Shown: one piece after another, positions 1 to 11,850 of the stretch
Layout: each line of letters opens with the position of its first letter
How positions within the stretch are numbered: position 1 is the first letter of the stretch
NCBI RefSeq assembly: GCF_963082655.1
Contig: NC_081554.1
Coordinates: forward strand, 94,246,245 to 94,310,244
DNA length: 64,000 nt
Reading direction: 5' to 3'
Source: Stomoxys calcitrans
Taxonomy: Eukaryota; Arthropoda; Insecta; Diptera; Muscidae
Made by a program: the position numbers and the translations under genes
Notes under the pieces: model-generated
What the model was told of the DNA's origin: nothing
The model's database searches: none
Seen by the model: the letters and a program-made list of their open reading frames with translations, nothing else

Positions 1-189
1 CAGCTTCAAAACCTTAAATCCGACCGACTTTGATACCTTGATAAATCCAACAGAGAAGGATTTGAGTTACTTGGTGAAATTTCTCAATTTGTCGGGCTGG
101 ATATAACCGCAAATTGAATATAACGAGGCACCAGCCAACACACAAAGAGAATGGTTTTCACAACGATTTTTTAAGCATACCAATTGAGG

Positions 190-583
190 CTATAACAAGT
201 AAAAGCGTGATAAGTTCGGCCGGGACCAATCTTGGGAATCCACCACCATGGATTCGGTTAAAAATGTATACAAAATAAATTTATTTTAAGGGCATAATTT
301 TACCAAACTTCTGTCAAATCAGCAAAAATTAAAGCTTTTAGGAACCGAAAAAGGATAATCGAGAGACTGGTTTATATGGGAGCTATACCAGGTTATATAC
401 CGATTTGGATCGTACTTGGCACAGTTGTTGGAAGTCACAACAGAACACTTTGAACAAATTTGTAGCCAAAAAAATTGCGACTTCCAAGAAGTCAAATCGG
501 GAGATCGGTTTATATGGGAGCTATTAGCAAATCTGAAACGATATAGCCCATTCGCAATCCCCAAAGACCTATATCTGTATTAG
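190..583 (+). repeat. DINE-1-like repeat, subfamily A, 5' part
   Basis: The 5' signature (AAGTAAAAGCGTG followed by TTCGGCCGGG and CCACCACCATGG) starts near 194. It is followed by diverged internal units carrying the GATCGGTTTATATGGGAGCT motif. The copy stops where a LINE 3' end begins at 583, so its own 3' end is missing. Non-coding; the family assignment rests on resemblance to complete copies in this window. Confidence 0.65.
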
Positions 584-1402
584 ATTAGGTTAGGTTGAAA
601 AGAGGGTGCAGATATTAATCCGCCCCATGCCAATATGGACATACACCTAAACCAGTAATCGGCTTGTTGTGAGCTCTAAAATCTATAAGGTAACCTCTAA
701 AAAGAAAATTTTATGTTAGGAAGCTACTACATCAAAATCCTTCATTATTTTCAATACCACTCCCCTAAGTGCCGGTATCTGTTATACGCGAAAGCCAGGC
801 AATGACAAAGGAAATGCTCCAACGTCCCATCATCTTCCCCACATGTCCTACACATGCTATCACTTGCCGCACCGATTTTACATAAGTGAGCTCGTAGTCC
901 TATGTGTCCCGTTATGGTACCAATAGCTATACTGACCTCCTTCTTACTTCCTTTCAGTAATAGCCTCGTCTTCTCACGATCTGAATCCCCCCCATAGGAT
1001 TTTCGCCGTCCTACCGACGGTTTCGCTGTTCCACATTGTTGCATGTGCATTCGTCGCCCACTCCCTAAACTCGGACTGTGTCGACACGAAAGGCTTCGGG
1101 TTAACCAAGTTTATTGACGGCAGTCCTCTGGCCATCAGCACCAAATCGTCTGTCCTTTCATTCCCCCTTACTCCGTTATGGCCCGGCACTCAAACGATGC
1201 GGATTTTGACATCCTCAGAGAAGACGTTAATCTGACCTTGTCAGATTGCCTCGATAACAGGCATATTTCAGTCTTTTTTGGGTTAACATTGAGATCTCTG
1301 GGTCTAGCCCATTAATATGCCATATGCAAGACCCTTTCGGCCCTTCTGCAAAGCTCGTTCGGATCCTTACCCCTTAGAAGTATTAAAACATCGTATGCGT
1401 CA
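583..1402 (-). mobile_element. Non-LTR retrotransposon fragment (RT remnant fused to RNase H / zinc-finger C-terminus and 3' UTR)
   Basis: Read on the minus strand, the 3' end is at 583 and ends in the CAACCTAACCTAA motif shared with the copies at 5428 and 60009. About 1400-1250 encodes a reverse-transcriptase remnant (a decayed YADD reading AYDV, then LNVNPKKTEICL) with an in-frame stop. It is joined by an internal deletion to the end of RNase H (PGHNGVRGNERTDD, about 1180) and a C-terminal Cys/His cluster (CRTCGEDDGTLEHFLCHC, about 830). Frameshifts and the deletion make it inactive. The family is a RNase H-bearing I/LOA/R1-type LINE; the exact clade is uncertain. Confidence 0.8.
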
Positions 1403-1640
1403 CAGCCTTCATCAATATTAAGTATCCATGCAAAATTTCAAGCGGTTAGCTTTACGCGTTCGACCGCTATCGTGATTTCGATGGATGGACGGACATGGCT
1501 AGATCGACTCATAATGTCGAGACTATTAAGAATATATAAATATATACTTAGATCAATGTTTCGAGGTGTTACAAACGGAATGAGTAGTATTAGTATACCC
1601 CCACACCACCGTGGAGGATATAATGAGCCAACGACCCACA
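1403..1640 (+). repeat. DINE-1-like repeat, 3' end fragment
   Basis: It contains the diagnostic 3' block in order: GCAAAATTTCAAGCGG, GGACGGACATGGCTAGATCG, AAGAATATATAAATATATAC, GTTACAAACGGAATGA, and the terminal CACCGTGGAGGATATAA. The 5' part is absent, next to the LINE fragment. Confidence 0.7.
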
Positions 1641-1844
1641 CAATAAGAAGAATATATACAAAATTTCAAGGGGATAGTTTCATGCGTTCAAACTCGGTAA
1701 CGACAGACATGCAGTAGGTGATGAAAAAAATTAGTGGAAATATTTCTATCATTTTTGAACGGATAAAAATATCCCTTCATAACCAGATTAGTGAGTGCAC
1801 ATTGGCGGGCCTTCAAAGTTGATCATCCAATCTATCATTTTTAT

Positions 1845-2210
1845 ACCCTACACCACTACTGTGGTGGTATTATAACCTCATGAATTAGTTTGTAACACCC
1901 AAAAGGAAGAGAGATTGTCCCATTGACAAGTATACCGATCGACTCAGAATCATTTTCTGATTCGATTTAGCTATGTCCGTCTGTCCATGATAATCTGTGT
2001 ACAAACTACAGGTCTCAATTTTCATCCGATCGTCTTCAAATTTGGTATGGGCATGTTTTTCGGCCTAGAGACGAAGGCTATTGAAATTGGAAAAAATCGA
2101 TACAGGTTTGGATATAGCTCCCATATTTATGTTCGTCCGATTTGCAGTAATAATGCAATAAAATGGTCATTTGTTAACCGATTCGCTTGAAATTTGTTTG
2201 GATGATTTTC
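1845..2210 (-). repeat. DINE-1-like repeat, subfamily C, 3' portion
   Basis: Minus-strand copy. The terminus at 1849 reads TACCCTACACCACTACTGTGG, the reverse of the subfamily C end. Inside it come GTAACACCCAAAAGGAAGAG, the AGACGGACATAGC block in reverse, and the region shared with 61585-61990 (two Phe/Gly-like reading-frame shadows are identical in layout). Truncated before its 5' end. Confidence 0.65.
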
Positions 2211-2370
2211 TCTCGCATATCTTTCGACCGAAGAACCGGATCTAGGCACATATTTTGCAGCAAGAATATAAAAATGTTTTACCATTTAAATATATCAGTT
2301 CAATCGGTGCAGAAATGCCTGCCCAAACAAAAACTAAGGCAATAGCAAAGGCGAAATTAAAAAAAAAAAA

Positions 2371-3489
2371 AGTAAAAGCGTGCTAAGTTCGGCCGGGCCG
2401 AATCTTATATACCCTCCACCATGGATCGCAATTGTCGAGTTTGCTCTGCTATTAGACCGATATCAAGATGTTGTCCGGTTTGGACCACAATTATATTATA
2501 TGTTGGAGACCTGTGGAAAATGTCAGACAATTCGGATAAGAATTGCGCCCTTTGGGGGCTCAAGAAGGAAAATAGAGAGATCGATTTATATGGGAGCTGT
2601 ATCGGGCTATAGACCAACTCAGACCATAATAAACACGTATATTGATGGTCATGAGAGAATCCGTCGTACAAAATTTCAGGCAAATCGGATAATAATTGCG
2701 ACCTCTAGAGGCTCAAGAAGTCAAGATCCCAGATCGGTTTATATGGCAGCTATATCAGGTTATGAACCGATTTGAACCTTATTTGGGACAGTTCTTGAAA
2801 GTAAGAATTAAATACGTCATGCAAAATTCCAGCCAAATCGGATAGGAATTGCGCCCTCTAGAAGCTCAAGAAGTCAAGTCCCCAGATCTGTTTATATGAC
2901 AGCTTTGTCAGGTTATAGACTGATTCAGACCATACTTGACACAGATGTTGAATATCATAACAAAACGCGTCGTGCAAAATTTCATTCCAATCGGATAAGA
3001 ATTGCGCACTCTAGAGGCTCTGGAAATCAAGACCCAAGATCGGTTTATATGGCAGCAATATCAGGTTATTGACCGATTTAAACCATACTTGGCACAGTTA
3101 TTGAATATCATAACAAAACACGTCGTGCAAAATTTCATTCCAATCGGATAAGAATTGCGCACTCTAGAGGCTCAAGAAGTCAAGACCCAAGATCGGTTTA
3201 TATGGCAGCTATATCAAAACACGGACCGATATGGCCCATTTACAATACCAACCGACCTACACTAATAAGAAGTATTTGTGCAAAATTTCAAGCTGGCTAA
3301 ACTCCTTCGGAGGTTAGCGTGCTTTCGACAGACAGACGGACGGACGGACGGACATGGCTAGATCGACATAAAATGCGGCGACGATCAAGAATATATATAC
3401 TTTATGGGATCTCAGACGAATATTTCGAGTACTTACAAACAGAATGACGAAATTAATATACCCCCCATCCTATGGTGGAGGGTATAATA
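2371..3489 (+). repeat. DINE-1-like (Helentron-associated) element, subfamily A, complete
   Basis: About 1.1 kb from the 5' signature (AGTAAAAGCGTGCTAAGTTC, GGCCGGGCCGAATC, ACCCTCCACCATGG) to the 3' signature (CATCCTATGGTGGAGGGTATA). The two ends form a subterminal inverted repeat. The interior is a tandem array of diverged units of about 150 bp, each with GATCGGTTTATATGGCAGC and GGCTCAAGAAGTCAAG. A GACG microsatellite and an AAGAATATATATAC block precede the 3' end, as in Drosophila DINE-1. There is no coding capacity, so mobility would need helicase/Rep supplied in trans. Confidence 0.75.
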
Positions 3490-5134
3490 AAAGATATCTT
3501 GGACACATACGTGTTTTTGTAGGGCTTTTCTAGCATATTCTAAGATATAAAATTCCAAAATCATAAAAGGTCTCTTGGGGTCCTGAATAAAATTTTGTAG
3601 GACTGAGGCGACTAACTTTGAACGACCACCAATGAACCCCCGGTTCTGGTTAAGACCTCAGCTACAAACATTTGAAACTTTATCCCTTCAAAACTGGGAG
3701 AATTATTTTCATACATTTTTTTTTCCTATCCCACTGAGAGACAGTTAGGTTGACTCATAATGTCAAGAAGACCATGTGTCGCAGATTAGTATACCCCCAT
3801 CCTATGGAAATGGATATAACAACATAAAGCTTGCGTATCTTTTTTGAAATGCAATGAGGAGCAAACAACACAATTAATTAAATAAAAATAAATGAATAAC
3901 AATAATGATTGCAATGATGATGGAAATTAAAAAAATCCAGGGTTAACTGCAGCCACAACTTACTGTACATCTTACTTCAGCCCGCCATGACTTGTGCGGA
4001 GAAATGGGAAAATATACATATATTGCGACAAATTCACATAAAGTGGATGGCTTCACGATATGTGGCCAGGTGCAGGAACTTCATTTCAATTTTAATTTCT
4101 TTAAATGTTCAAAATAACAATCAAGGTCTTCAATTAAGCAAACCTCAGATCTTAAGTACTCTCTCACACACACGAGAAGGGTTATTACCATTAAGATGAA
4201 GAAAGTGTTCATAAAAGCAAAACAACGGCGGCAATCAAATCGAAAACAATTTCAAATTGTTATCAATCCATTTGAAATTTCTTAACATACCTCGAATACT
4301 TTGAATACCGGAACAGCCAAAGGGAACGAACGGCTTTTACTCGAGGATCAACAAAGTTCGCCATGTGAGAATTAAGATCCTGTAAATATTTAATATTTTC
4401 ACAATGTAGTCTTGCTTTCATCAAATATTAAATAATTGTTCTTTTCATCATTGTTCGTCGCCAGAGCTCGCTGAAATCCTCAACATCCCTCTCCATTATA
4501 GCCAGCCAGCGAGTGCTGCGAATTAAACAAATACGATGCTTGGCCAGAATAAAGGCATTCGGAAATACGCAACTTTAGTATTCCAACATAACAATGAAGA
4601 ACATCATCGTAGCCAGAATAACACCAACAGAGAAAATTAAAAATTTAAAACACCACAAGTGGTACAGCAGAAGGAGGCCCAACAATACCACACGAAATCA
4701 CCGACAACAACACAACGTTCAAACCGAATGCCAAGACCACCATTGGGGTAGGACAACATGGCGCAGCGCTACTTGGCCGCCCAGCAAGCATATGAAAGGA
4801 TTGTGAATGCGAGTTGTATCCTTTATTTGCTATAAAGTAATCATTATATCTACAGGAATTCCTCCACAAATATTCTCAGTCGTCCCAGAACTGCCACCAT
4901 CCGAAATTAAAGCGCACGCTAAAGCACGAAAGCACACACCAACATGGGTTTGCAGAACAAAAGATGTCATTTGAAAACAAGGCATATCAGACATATACGC
5001 ACTCAATCGCCAAAGTTAAACTGAACACACTCAAGCGAATAATCACATGAATTTATTTGTTCTTTACACTCCAAGGGCCATTGAGTGTGGGCTCTGCTAC
5101 AAAAATGGCCTTTGCAATTTTAAAGTCGTGTTTA
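3490..5134. other. Unassigned AT-rich sequence
   Basis: No gene is supported. A degraded DINE-1-like 3' end is visible at about 3730-3822 (CATCCTATGG followed by GGATATAAC). The stretch 4590-4810 has short open frames in several phases but no recognisable domain or splice context. The rest shows only AT-rich unique-looking sequence. Confidence 0.4.
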
Positions 5135-5400
5135 TACCCACAGACGACTGCTAAGGTCCAGGGCATCGAAACTTAGGGCATTTGTTTGTACCACCCAAAC
5201 AGTTGAAGAAATTATGTAAACTGATCGACCAGAATCACTTTATAACAGATCGCATATTTGATCAATTTTTTTGAAATTTGGAATTTTTGAGATCTTCTAA
5301 GCCCTAGAGACTGAGAATTGAAAAAACAAAACTATTTTGATGTGGACATAGTACTCATATATCAATATTTGTGCAATTTACCCCAATTCATCGAAATCAA
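5135..5400 (-). repeat. Degraded DINE-1-like subfamily C fragment
   Basis: Weak minus-strand similarity to the C copies at 1845 and 61585: a TATACCCACAGACGACTG end, then a GTTTGTACCACCC block and a CCAGAATCACTT block in the same order. Heavily diverged. Confidence 0.4.
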
Positions 5401-5427
5401 CTGTTTTCTCTCTATAAAATCAGCTGA

Positions 5428-6515
5428 TCTCGGTAGGTTAGGTTGAAAAGAGGGTGCAGATATTAATCCACCCCATGCCACTATAGACATACACCTAAGC
5501 CAGTAATCGGCTTGTTGTGCGCTCTAAAAACTATAAAGTAACCTCTAAAAAGAAAATTTTAAGTAAGGAATTCCGTGCTACTTACAAAATCCTTAATTGT
5601 TTTCAATACCACTCCCCTAAGTTGGTTCATGTCTGGTATTGTGTCTCCACCTAAGTGCCGGTATCTGTCAGCCGCGAAAGCCGGGCAATGACAAAGGAAA
5701 TACTCCAGTGTCTCATCATATTCCCCACATGCCCTACACATACTATCACTTGCCGCACCGATTTTACATAAGTGAGCTCGTAGTCCCATGTGTCCCGTTA
5801 TGATACCAATAGCTATACTAATCTCCTTCTTGCTTCCTTTCAGTAATAGCCTCGTCTTCTCACGATCTAAATCCTATCGTCGCCTCGATTATACCGCGAT
5901 GGTATGAGCTGCTCCCATCCTTAATCCATTCTCCCATCGCCTTAAGTCTCATAGCCGCAGTGGCTGCCTCACACTTAATCTGTATGTCAATGGGTCGGAT
6001 ATCTAGAATAGTCTCCAGTGTTCTAGTGGGAGCGGTCCTCATCGCTCCGCCTGAACCTGTTGTATGGTCCTTATGTAGCACTTTTTCTCCATAGCAGTCC
6101 ACCAAACTACTGAGACGTAAGTAAGTATTGGTCTAATCACGCTCCTGTAGAGCCAGTGAACTATCCTCGGATTCAGGCCCCATTTCGAGCCTACGGTCCG
6201 TCTGCATAGTGACCAACATCTGTGAGCCTTCTCAGTACGCTCCTGAATGTGACACTTCCAATTCAGTTTCCTCTCCAAGATCACACCTAAGTATATGACC
6301 TTGTCAGATATCGAAATCGTCTTATTGAGGAAACGTGATGCGTTAAATTGGCCCACCTTCGTCTTCCTCATGAACAGGCATATTTCAGTCTTCTCTGGGT
6401 TTACATTAAGACCTCTGGGTCTAGCCCAGTCATATGCCATATGCAAGATCTTTTGGCCCTGTTCTCTGTAAGTTGGCGAACGAATCAAGTGACAAAAAAA
6501 TTACTGGTCCTGACA
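5428..6515 (-). mobile_element. Non-LTR retrotransposon fragment (RT C-terminus to 3' end)
   Basis: Same family as 583-1402 and 58796-60009. The 3' end at 5428 carries the TAGGTTAGGTTGAAAAGAGG motif (minus strand CAACCTAACC). From about 6490 to 6040 an open stretch encodes the thumb region of reverse transcriptase (LNVNPEKTEICLF, DKVIYLGVILERKLNW, RPILTYVSVVWWTA). Next, 6105-5860 continues the RT/RNase H linker. The RNase H core is deleted, and 5790-5560 encodes the C-terminal Cys/His motif (CRACGEYDETLEYFLCHCPA). Frameshifts separate the pieces, so it is a pseudogene. Confidence 0.8.
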
Positions 6516-6589
6516 GTAAGAGATAAAAAGGATGAGCAGGAAGCAAACCCCTATCCATCATGCCATCCAGCTTCTGCAGTAATTAAATG

Positions 6590-6885
6590 CAAATTTGCCC
6601 ATGAACATTCCATTAAGGAACAGGGCAAACTTCTCACATATCAATCAGTTCTGAATGATTCAAGTTTAAGCTCAATGATAAGAGGTCTCCTTTTTATAGA
6701 CGAGTTCAAACGGCGTGCCGCAGTGCGACACCTTTTTGGGGGCTTCTCTGCATGGCATACTACCTCACAAATGTAGCCAGTATTAAGAGGGATATAACTG
6801 ATATTCTGTTGTTCTCGCCAAGATTCGAACCCGCCAAATGGTCTACCACTCAGAGCGAAGTTCTAACTCATGTAATTTTGTTCTG
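6590..6885 (-). mobile_element. tRNA-derived SINE (family 1), near-complete
   Basis: Reading from 6885 down, the head has a tRNA-like promoter: a box A-like region (GAGTGGTAGACC) and a strong box B (GGGTTCGAATC). The body shares CTACATTTGTGAGGTA, GGTGTCGCACTGCGGC, TATAAAAAGGAGACC and TCATTGAGCTTAAACTTGAA with the copies at 55137-55322 and 60335-61525. The tail reads TTAATGGAATGTTCATGGGC. Length is about 290 bp. SINEs are transcribed by RNA polymerase III and depend on LINE enzymes. Confidence 0.75.
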
Positions 6886-7415
6886 TGACCTTTTAGGAGA
6901 AGTCAGTTTTGACATCCATTTATAGGTAAGAACCTTGCCATGTTAAACAACTCAATAAATGGCACTAGAAAAACAATTTCTGGTTCGCCGTGGACGAGCC
7001 ACTCCTGGCACATTTGCCAGTCTTCTCATCATTCTTGAAGATCATGATGTCAGTAAATCTAAGTCAGCGCTATGTCGTGGCCCCGGAGTTTAATCAGGAA
7101 TGCCACCATACTGTGCGCAAAAATCCTGAGTTTCGAAGGCGGTACAGAACTTTTCTCCAAAGATCAAATACTCCTCCCATGTTACTTACTAACTAAAAGT
7201 AGTGTGTAATATGATATGATATAACCAATACTATCAGAAATAGCATGACAATGCGCTACCTGCCAGCGATTTCGTTTTCACTTTATAAAATCTAAGACTT
7301 AAGCTAAGAATCTTTCCGTCAATGTCACCAAAATGTGTGTGTGAACTCGTTCATATACAGAAAAAACTCTCCTAAAAATCTTTAAAAAATGTCATTGGGG
7401 TCCCCACGGACCTAT
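6886..7415. other. Unassigned sequence
   Basis: I see no recognisable gene or repeat. A 68-codon open frame at 6990-7196 has no detectable domain or splice context and is not called. Confidence 0.4.
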
Positions 7416-7660
7416 TATAGAAATTAATCATCTTTTCAATTGGATCAATTAAAAAATTAATTGATAGTTTCATTTTAATTGATCTAATTAAAAAAATGTC
7501 AATTAATTTTTTAATTGTATTAATTTAAATGATAACTTTTAAATTAAAAAAAATCAATAAATTTTTTAATTGCATTTTCAAAAAGGTTGATTGTTATTAT
7601 CATTTTCGTGATTCGAGTTTCAATTAAAAAATTAATTGACCCAATTTATTGTATTTACTT
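7416..7660. repeat. AT-rich block of repeated AATTAATT palindromes
   Basis: The motif CAATTAAAAAATTAATTGA and its near-complement recur at least five times in about 240 bp. The stretch is almost free of G and C. It could be a MITE remnant or a degenerate satellite; no termini or target duplication could be identified. Confidence 0.55.
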
Positions 7661-7828
7661 ATTAATACCCATTTTTATTTTGTCTGATCTTTACACTACA
7701 ACGTGAAGTGAAATGTTTACATATAAATTCTACATTCGTTAAAAATTTTTTGAATTGAAAGAATACAATGAGTACACAGTTACAAGTACAAAGGGACTGT
7801 AGGGGTTGCCACGACACATTTGAAAGAA

Positions 7829-9364
7829 AACAAGTAAAAAGGCATTAAGTTCGGCCGGGCTTTGGATACTCACCACCTTGGATATATATGTAAACCCCCT
7901 TTCGTCACTTATTCACCCAAATTCGACACGGACATTGAGTGGTCTAATAAATATAAGTCACTGTTCAATTTTGTAGAACAAAATTTTGGTCGTTTTGGCA
8001 GCTAAATAAACCGATCTAAACGATAAGGGACATGGATGTCAAAAGGCCAAATGTAAGTCACTGCGTCGAATTTCAACGAAATCGGATAATAAATGCGCTC
8101 GGGAGTTCTTTCTATATGGCACCTATAACCAAATCTGGACCGATGTGGACCAAATTTAACAAGGATATAATAATCATCCTATTTTATTATAACTCCAATA
8201 CTATATAGGTAGTTATATCTTAACAGGGGCTGGTCTCGATCATATTATTCAGGCCCCGAGAACTCATATACAAGTAACATTTTCAGATAATAAATCTGCT
8301 TTTTATGGGACTAAGACCCTTAATTGGAAGATCGGTCTAAATGACAGCTATATCTATATTGTCTGATCTTATTTGGGACGGATGTCGGGAAGTTTAAAAT
8401 AACTCATTTTTCAAATTTCAGCGAAATCGGATAAAACATAAAGCTTTTATGGGCTTCAGACCGTTTATCGACAGATCGGTCTATATGACAGCTATATCTT
8501 AATATAGTCAGATCTGAAACATATTTGGGTCGAATGTGGGGAGGCTCAAAGCAACTCACTTTTTCAAATTTCAGCGAAGTTGGATAAAACATAAAGCTTT
8601 TATGAGCTTCAGACCCTTTATCGGCAAATCGGTGTATATGGCAGCTATATCCAAATATAGTCCGATCTAAGCCATATTTAGGACAGGTATCGGGAGGCTT
8701 AAAATAACTGTCTGTTTCAAATTTCAGCGAAATCGTATAAAAAATAAAGTATTTATGGGCATTAGACCCTTTATCGGGAGATTGGTCTATATGGCAGCTA
8801 TATCTTAATATAGTCCAATCTGAACCATATTTAGGTCACATATCGGAAGGCTTAAAATAATCCACTGTTGTGAATTTCATCGAAGTCGGGTATGGGCTTT
8901 ATGGGCTTAAGACCCTTTATCTGGAGATCGGTGTATATGGCAGCTATATCCAAATATGGTCCGATCTAAACCATATTTGGGTCAGATGTCGGGAAGCCTT
9001 AAACTACTCACTGTTTCAAATTTCAGCAATATCGGATGAAAATTAAAGCATTTATGGGCATTAGACCCTTTATCCCCAGATCGGTCTATATAGCATCTAT
9101 ATCCAAATGTAATCCGATTTGGCCCGTTCAAGAACTTAACCAGCGTGCATCAAAAAGACGTCTCTGTGCCAAATTTCAGCTCAATACCCCAATTTTTGAA
9201 GGCTGTAGAGTGATTACAACTGACGGAGGGACAGATATTCGGACATCTTTAAATCGTCTTAGAATTTTAAGACCCGATACTTTGTAGGGTCGGAAATTTC
9301 GATGTGTTGCAAACGGAATGACTAAATGAATATACCCCCTATTCTACGGTGGTGGATATAAAAA
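7829..9364 (+). repeat. DINE-1-like element, subfamily B, complete
   Basis: Subfamily B termini: 5' AAGGCATTAAGTTCGGCCGG then GGATACTCACCACCTTGG; 3' GATGTGTTGCAAACGGAATG then CTACGGTGGTGGATATAA. Between them are about eight diverged tandem units of 130-170 bp, each with TCGGTCTATATGGCAGCTAT and AATTTCAGCGAAATCGG. At about 1.5 kb it is the longest B copy in the window. Non-coding. Confidence 0.75.
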
Positions 9365-9509
9365 TCGTTTTCTCCTATATAAACTGTTGCACAAATAGAC
9401 GATTTATTTTTCAATATTTAAATGAAAAAAAATTTATTTGAGTCATTAATAGGCGAAAGTTCATTCACTCGTGCAACAGATTATGAAGGAGAACCTTATT
9501 TTAAATAAA

Positions 9510-10205
9510 AACATGTAAAAAGTAAAAGACCTTCGGCCGGGCCGAACTTTGGATACCCACCACCTTAGTCACAATCCGGTGAAAATTGGATAACTTAAAA
9601 TATTGCTCTTTTTGGCAGCTGTATCCAAATATATACCGATCTGAACCATATTAAGGTCGGATATCGGGAGGCTCAGAAAAACTCACTTTTTCAAATTTAA
9701 GCGAAATCGGGGACTGAACCCTTTTATGGGCTTCAGTTCCCTTATTGGCAATTCGGTCTATATGGCAGCTATATCTAAATATAGTCCGATCAGAGCCATA
9801 TTTAGGTTGGATGTCAAGAGGCTAAAAATAACTCACTGTTTCAAATTTCAGCGAAATCGGATAAAAAATAAAGCAATTATGGGCATTAGACCCTTTATCC
9901 CCAGACCGGTCTATATAGCAGCTACATCCATATATGGTCTGATTTGGCCCGTTCAAGAACTTAGCCAGCGTGCATAAAAAGACGTCTCTGTGCCAAATTT
10001 CAGCTCAATATCTCAATTTATGAAGGCTGTAGAGAGATAACAACAGACGGACGGACAGCCACACGGACATCGTTAAATCGTCTTAGAATTTTAAGACGAT
10101 CCGGAATATGTATACTTTGTAGGGTCGGAAATTGATATTTCGATGTGTTGCAAACGGAATGACTAAATGAGTATACCTCCTATCCTACAGTGATGGGTAT
10201 AAAAA
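9510..10205 (+). repeat. DINE-1-like element, subfamily B, short form
   Basis: It has the same 5' (TTCGGCCGGGCCGAAC, GGATACCCACCACC) and 3' (GGAATATGTATACTTTGTAG, GGGTATAAAAA) signatures as 7829-9364 but only three to four internal units. It lies only 145 bp after that copy and in the same orientation. Confidence 0.75.
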
Positions 10206-10269
10206 TTATAAAGACTCGAATAGAAATTATACTAGTTCCGAAACAGTAGAATTGTAAAAAAAAAAAAAC

Positions 10270-11359
10270 TGGGATTAACTAGGAGCTTGCTTTTAATATA
10301 TAGCACTTATATCCAAATCTAGTCAAACTTTAATTTTGCATACCTATTGAAATATAGAATAGAACCTTCCACGATTTTCTTACGATGGTACGAAAATTGT
10401 GGCTTCTACAGCCTTAAACTTCTAAAAGCATAAGAGATATATATTGGAACTTCTATCTAAATCTGATTCGATTTTGATGAAATTTTGCACACGTATTGGG
10501 ATGCCAAATAAAACATCTCATGAAAATTTTTGTAGAGATCGGACCAAAATTGTAGCTACTACAGCCTTAAAAGTCGAAACGATTAAAAGATGTACAATAT
10601 ATTGGAACTTTACCTAAATCTGGTTCGATTTTGATGACATTTTTTGCATGTAGTGCGACGTCAAAAAAAAACATCTCCTTCCAAATTTTGTAAAGGATGG
10701 GACCAAAATTGTGGCTACTACAGCTTTAAAAGACCATATCGGATGAAAGATATATATGGGATATATATATTAATCTGATCCGATTCTAAATCTGAACCGA
10801 TTCTGATGAAATTTAGCACACGTATTAAGACGTCACAAGAAGCACTTCATGCCAAATTTGGTAAAGATCGGACCAAAGTTGTGCCTTCTACAGTCTTAAT
10901 AGGTCAAATCGGGTGATAGTTATATATGGGAACTATACGTAAATCTGAACCGATTTAGATTAAATTTAGTACACGTATTAAGACGTCACACGAAACATCA
11001 CATACTAAATTTGGTAAAGATCGGACCAAAATTGTGGCTTCTACAGCTTTAAAATTGCACCTCGGATGAAAGATATATATGGGAGCTATATCTAAATCTA
11101 GACCGATTTTTTTTTCCAAATCAATAGTGTTCGTCATTGAACCAAAAAAGTGAACCAATTTTGTGACAGTCGGACAACAAATGCGACCTGCACCTTGATT
11201 ACAAGAATACATGGACAGACGAACATAGCTAAATCAAATCAGGATGTGATTCTAAGCCAATCCGTATTCTTATCGATGGGTCTAGCTCTTCTCCTTCTTA
11301 GCGTTGCAAACAAATGCACATATCTATAATACCCTGTACCACAGGGATGGTGTAGGGTA
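10270..11359 (+). repeat. DINE-1-like element, subfamily C
   Basis: The internal units differ from A and B: each carries GATCGGACCAAAATTGTGGC and TCTACAGCCTTAAA, repeated about every 170 bp. The 3' end has ACATGGACAGACGAACATAG, then TACCCTGTACCACAGGGATG and TGTAGGGTA, again a subterminal inverted repeat. The 5' end is indistinct. The same subfamily occurs at 60487-61335. Confidence 0.65.
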
Positions 11360-11850
11360 GGCAATGTAAATAAATGTGCATATCAAATCAAAAAAAAAAT
11401 ATTTTCAAGTGCATATGACGATTACAATAAGAAATTTGTAATTACATTAAGCAAACAATGCTGTTCATAGGAAGTTAGTGGTTTCGCTTAGTTCAGTTCA
11501 AAAATCTTTCAAACCAAGTACATATTCAACAACATTTTTAGTTGAAATTTAGTTTAAATTTTATGAACTAAAAACTTACAAATGAATAGTCAGCTTGAAG
11601 AAAATTTACTTCACAGATCGTTGAACTGAAAACAACGACATTTTTTCATAGGCTAATAAAAGCGCTGTCTTCCAAAGGAATTTCTTTCTTGTTCAGTAGA
11701 ACTTTGGTTTAGTAAATTTACTTACCAAATTCTAGTTAATGAACTATTTGCTACCATCTAAAGATGTTCAAAATTTATTTAACTTTTCAATTTGTTCTTG
11801 TTTTATGCAAAATTTAATCAAATTATATTAAAATATTCAAAAGAATAATT
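11360..11850. other. Unassigned AT-rich sequence
   Basis: About 490 bp with no open frame of note, no known repeat ends and no RNA gene that I can recognise. Confidence 0.4.

Noticed and set aside
4594..4806. Open frames of 70 codons on both strands, one reading TIGVGQHGAALLGRP
   Set aside because: No domain, no splice signals that I could place, and overlapping open frames on both strands suggest composition rather than coding.
6348..6776. 142-codon plus-strand frame
   Set aside because: It runs antisense through a LINE remnant and a SINE; no coding similarity.
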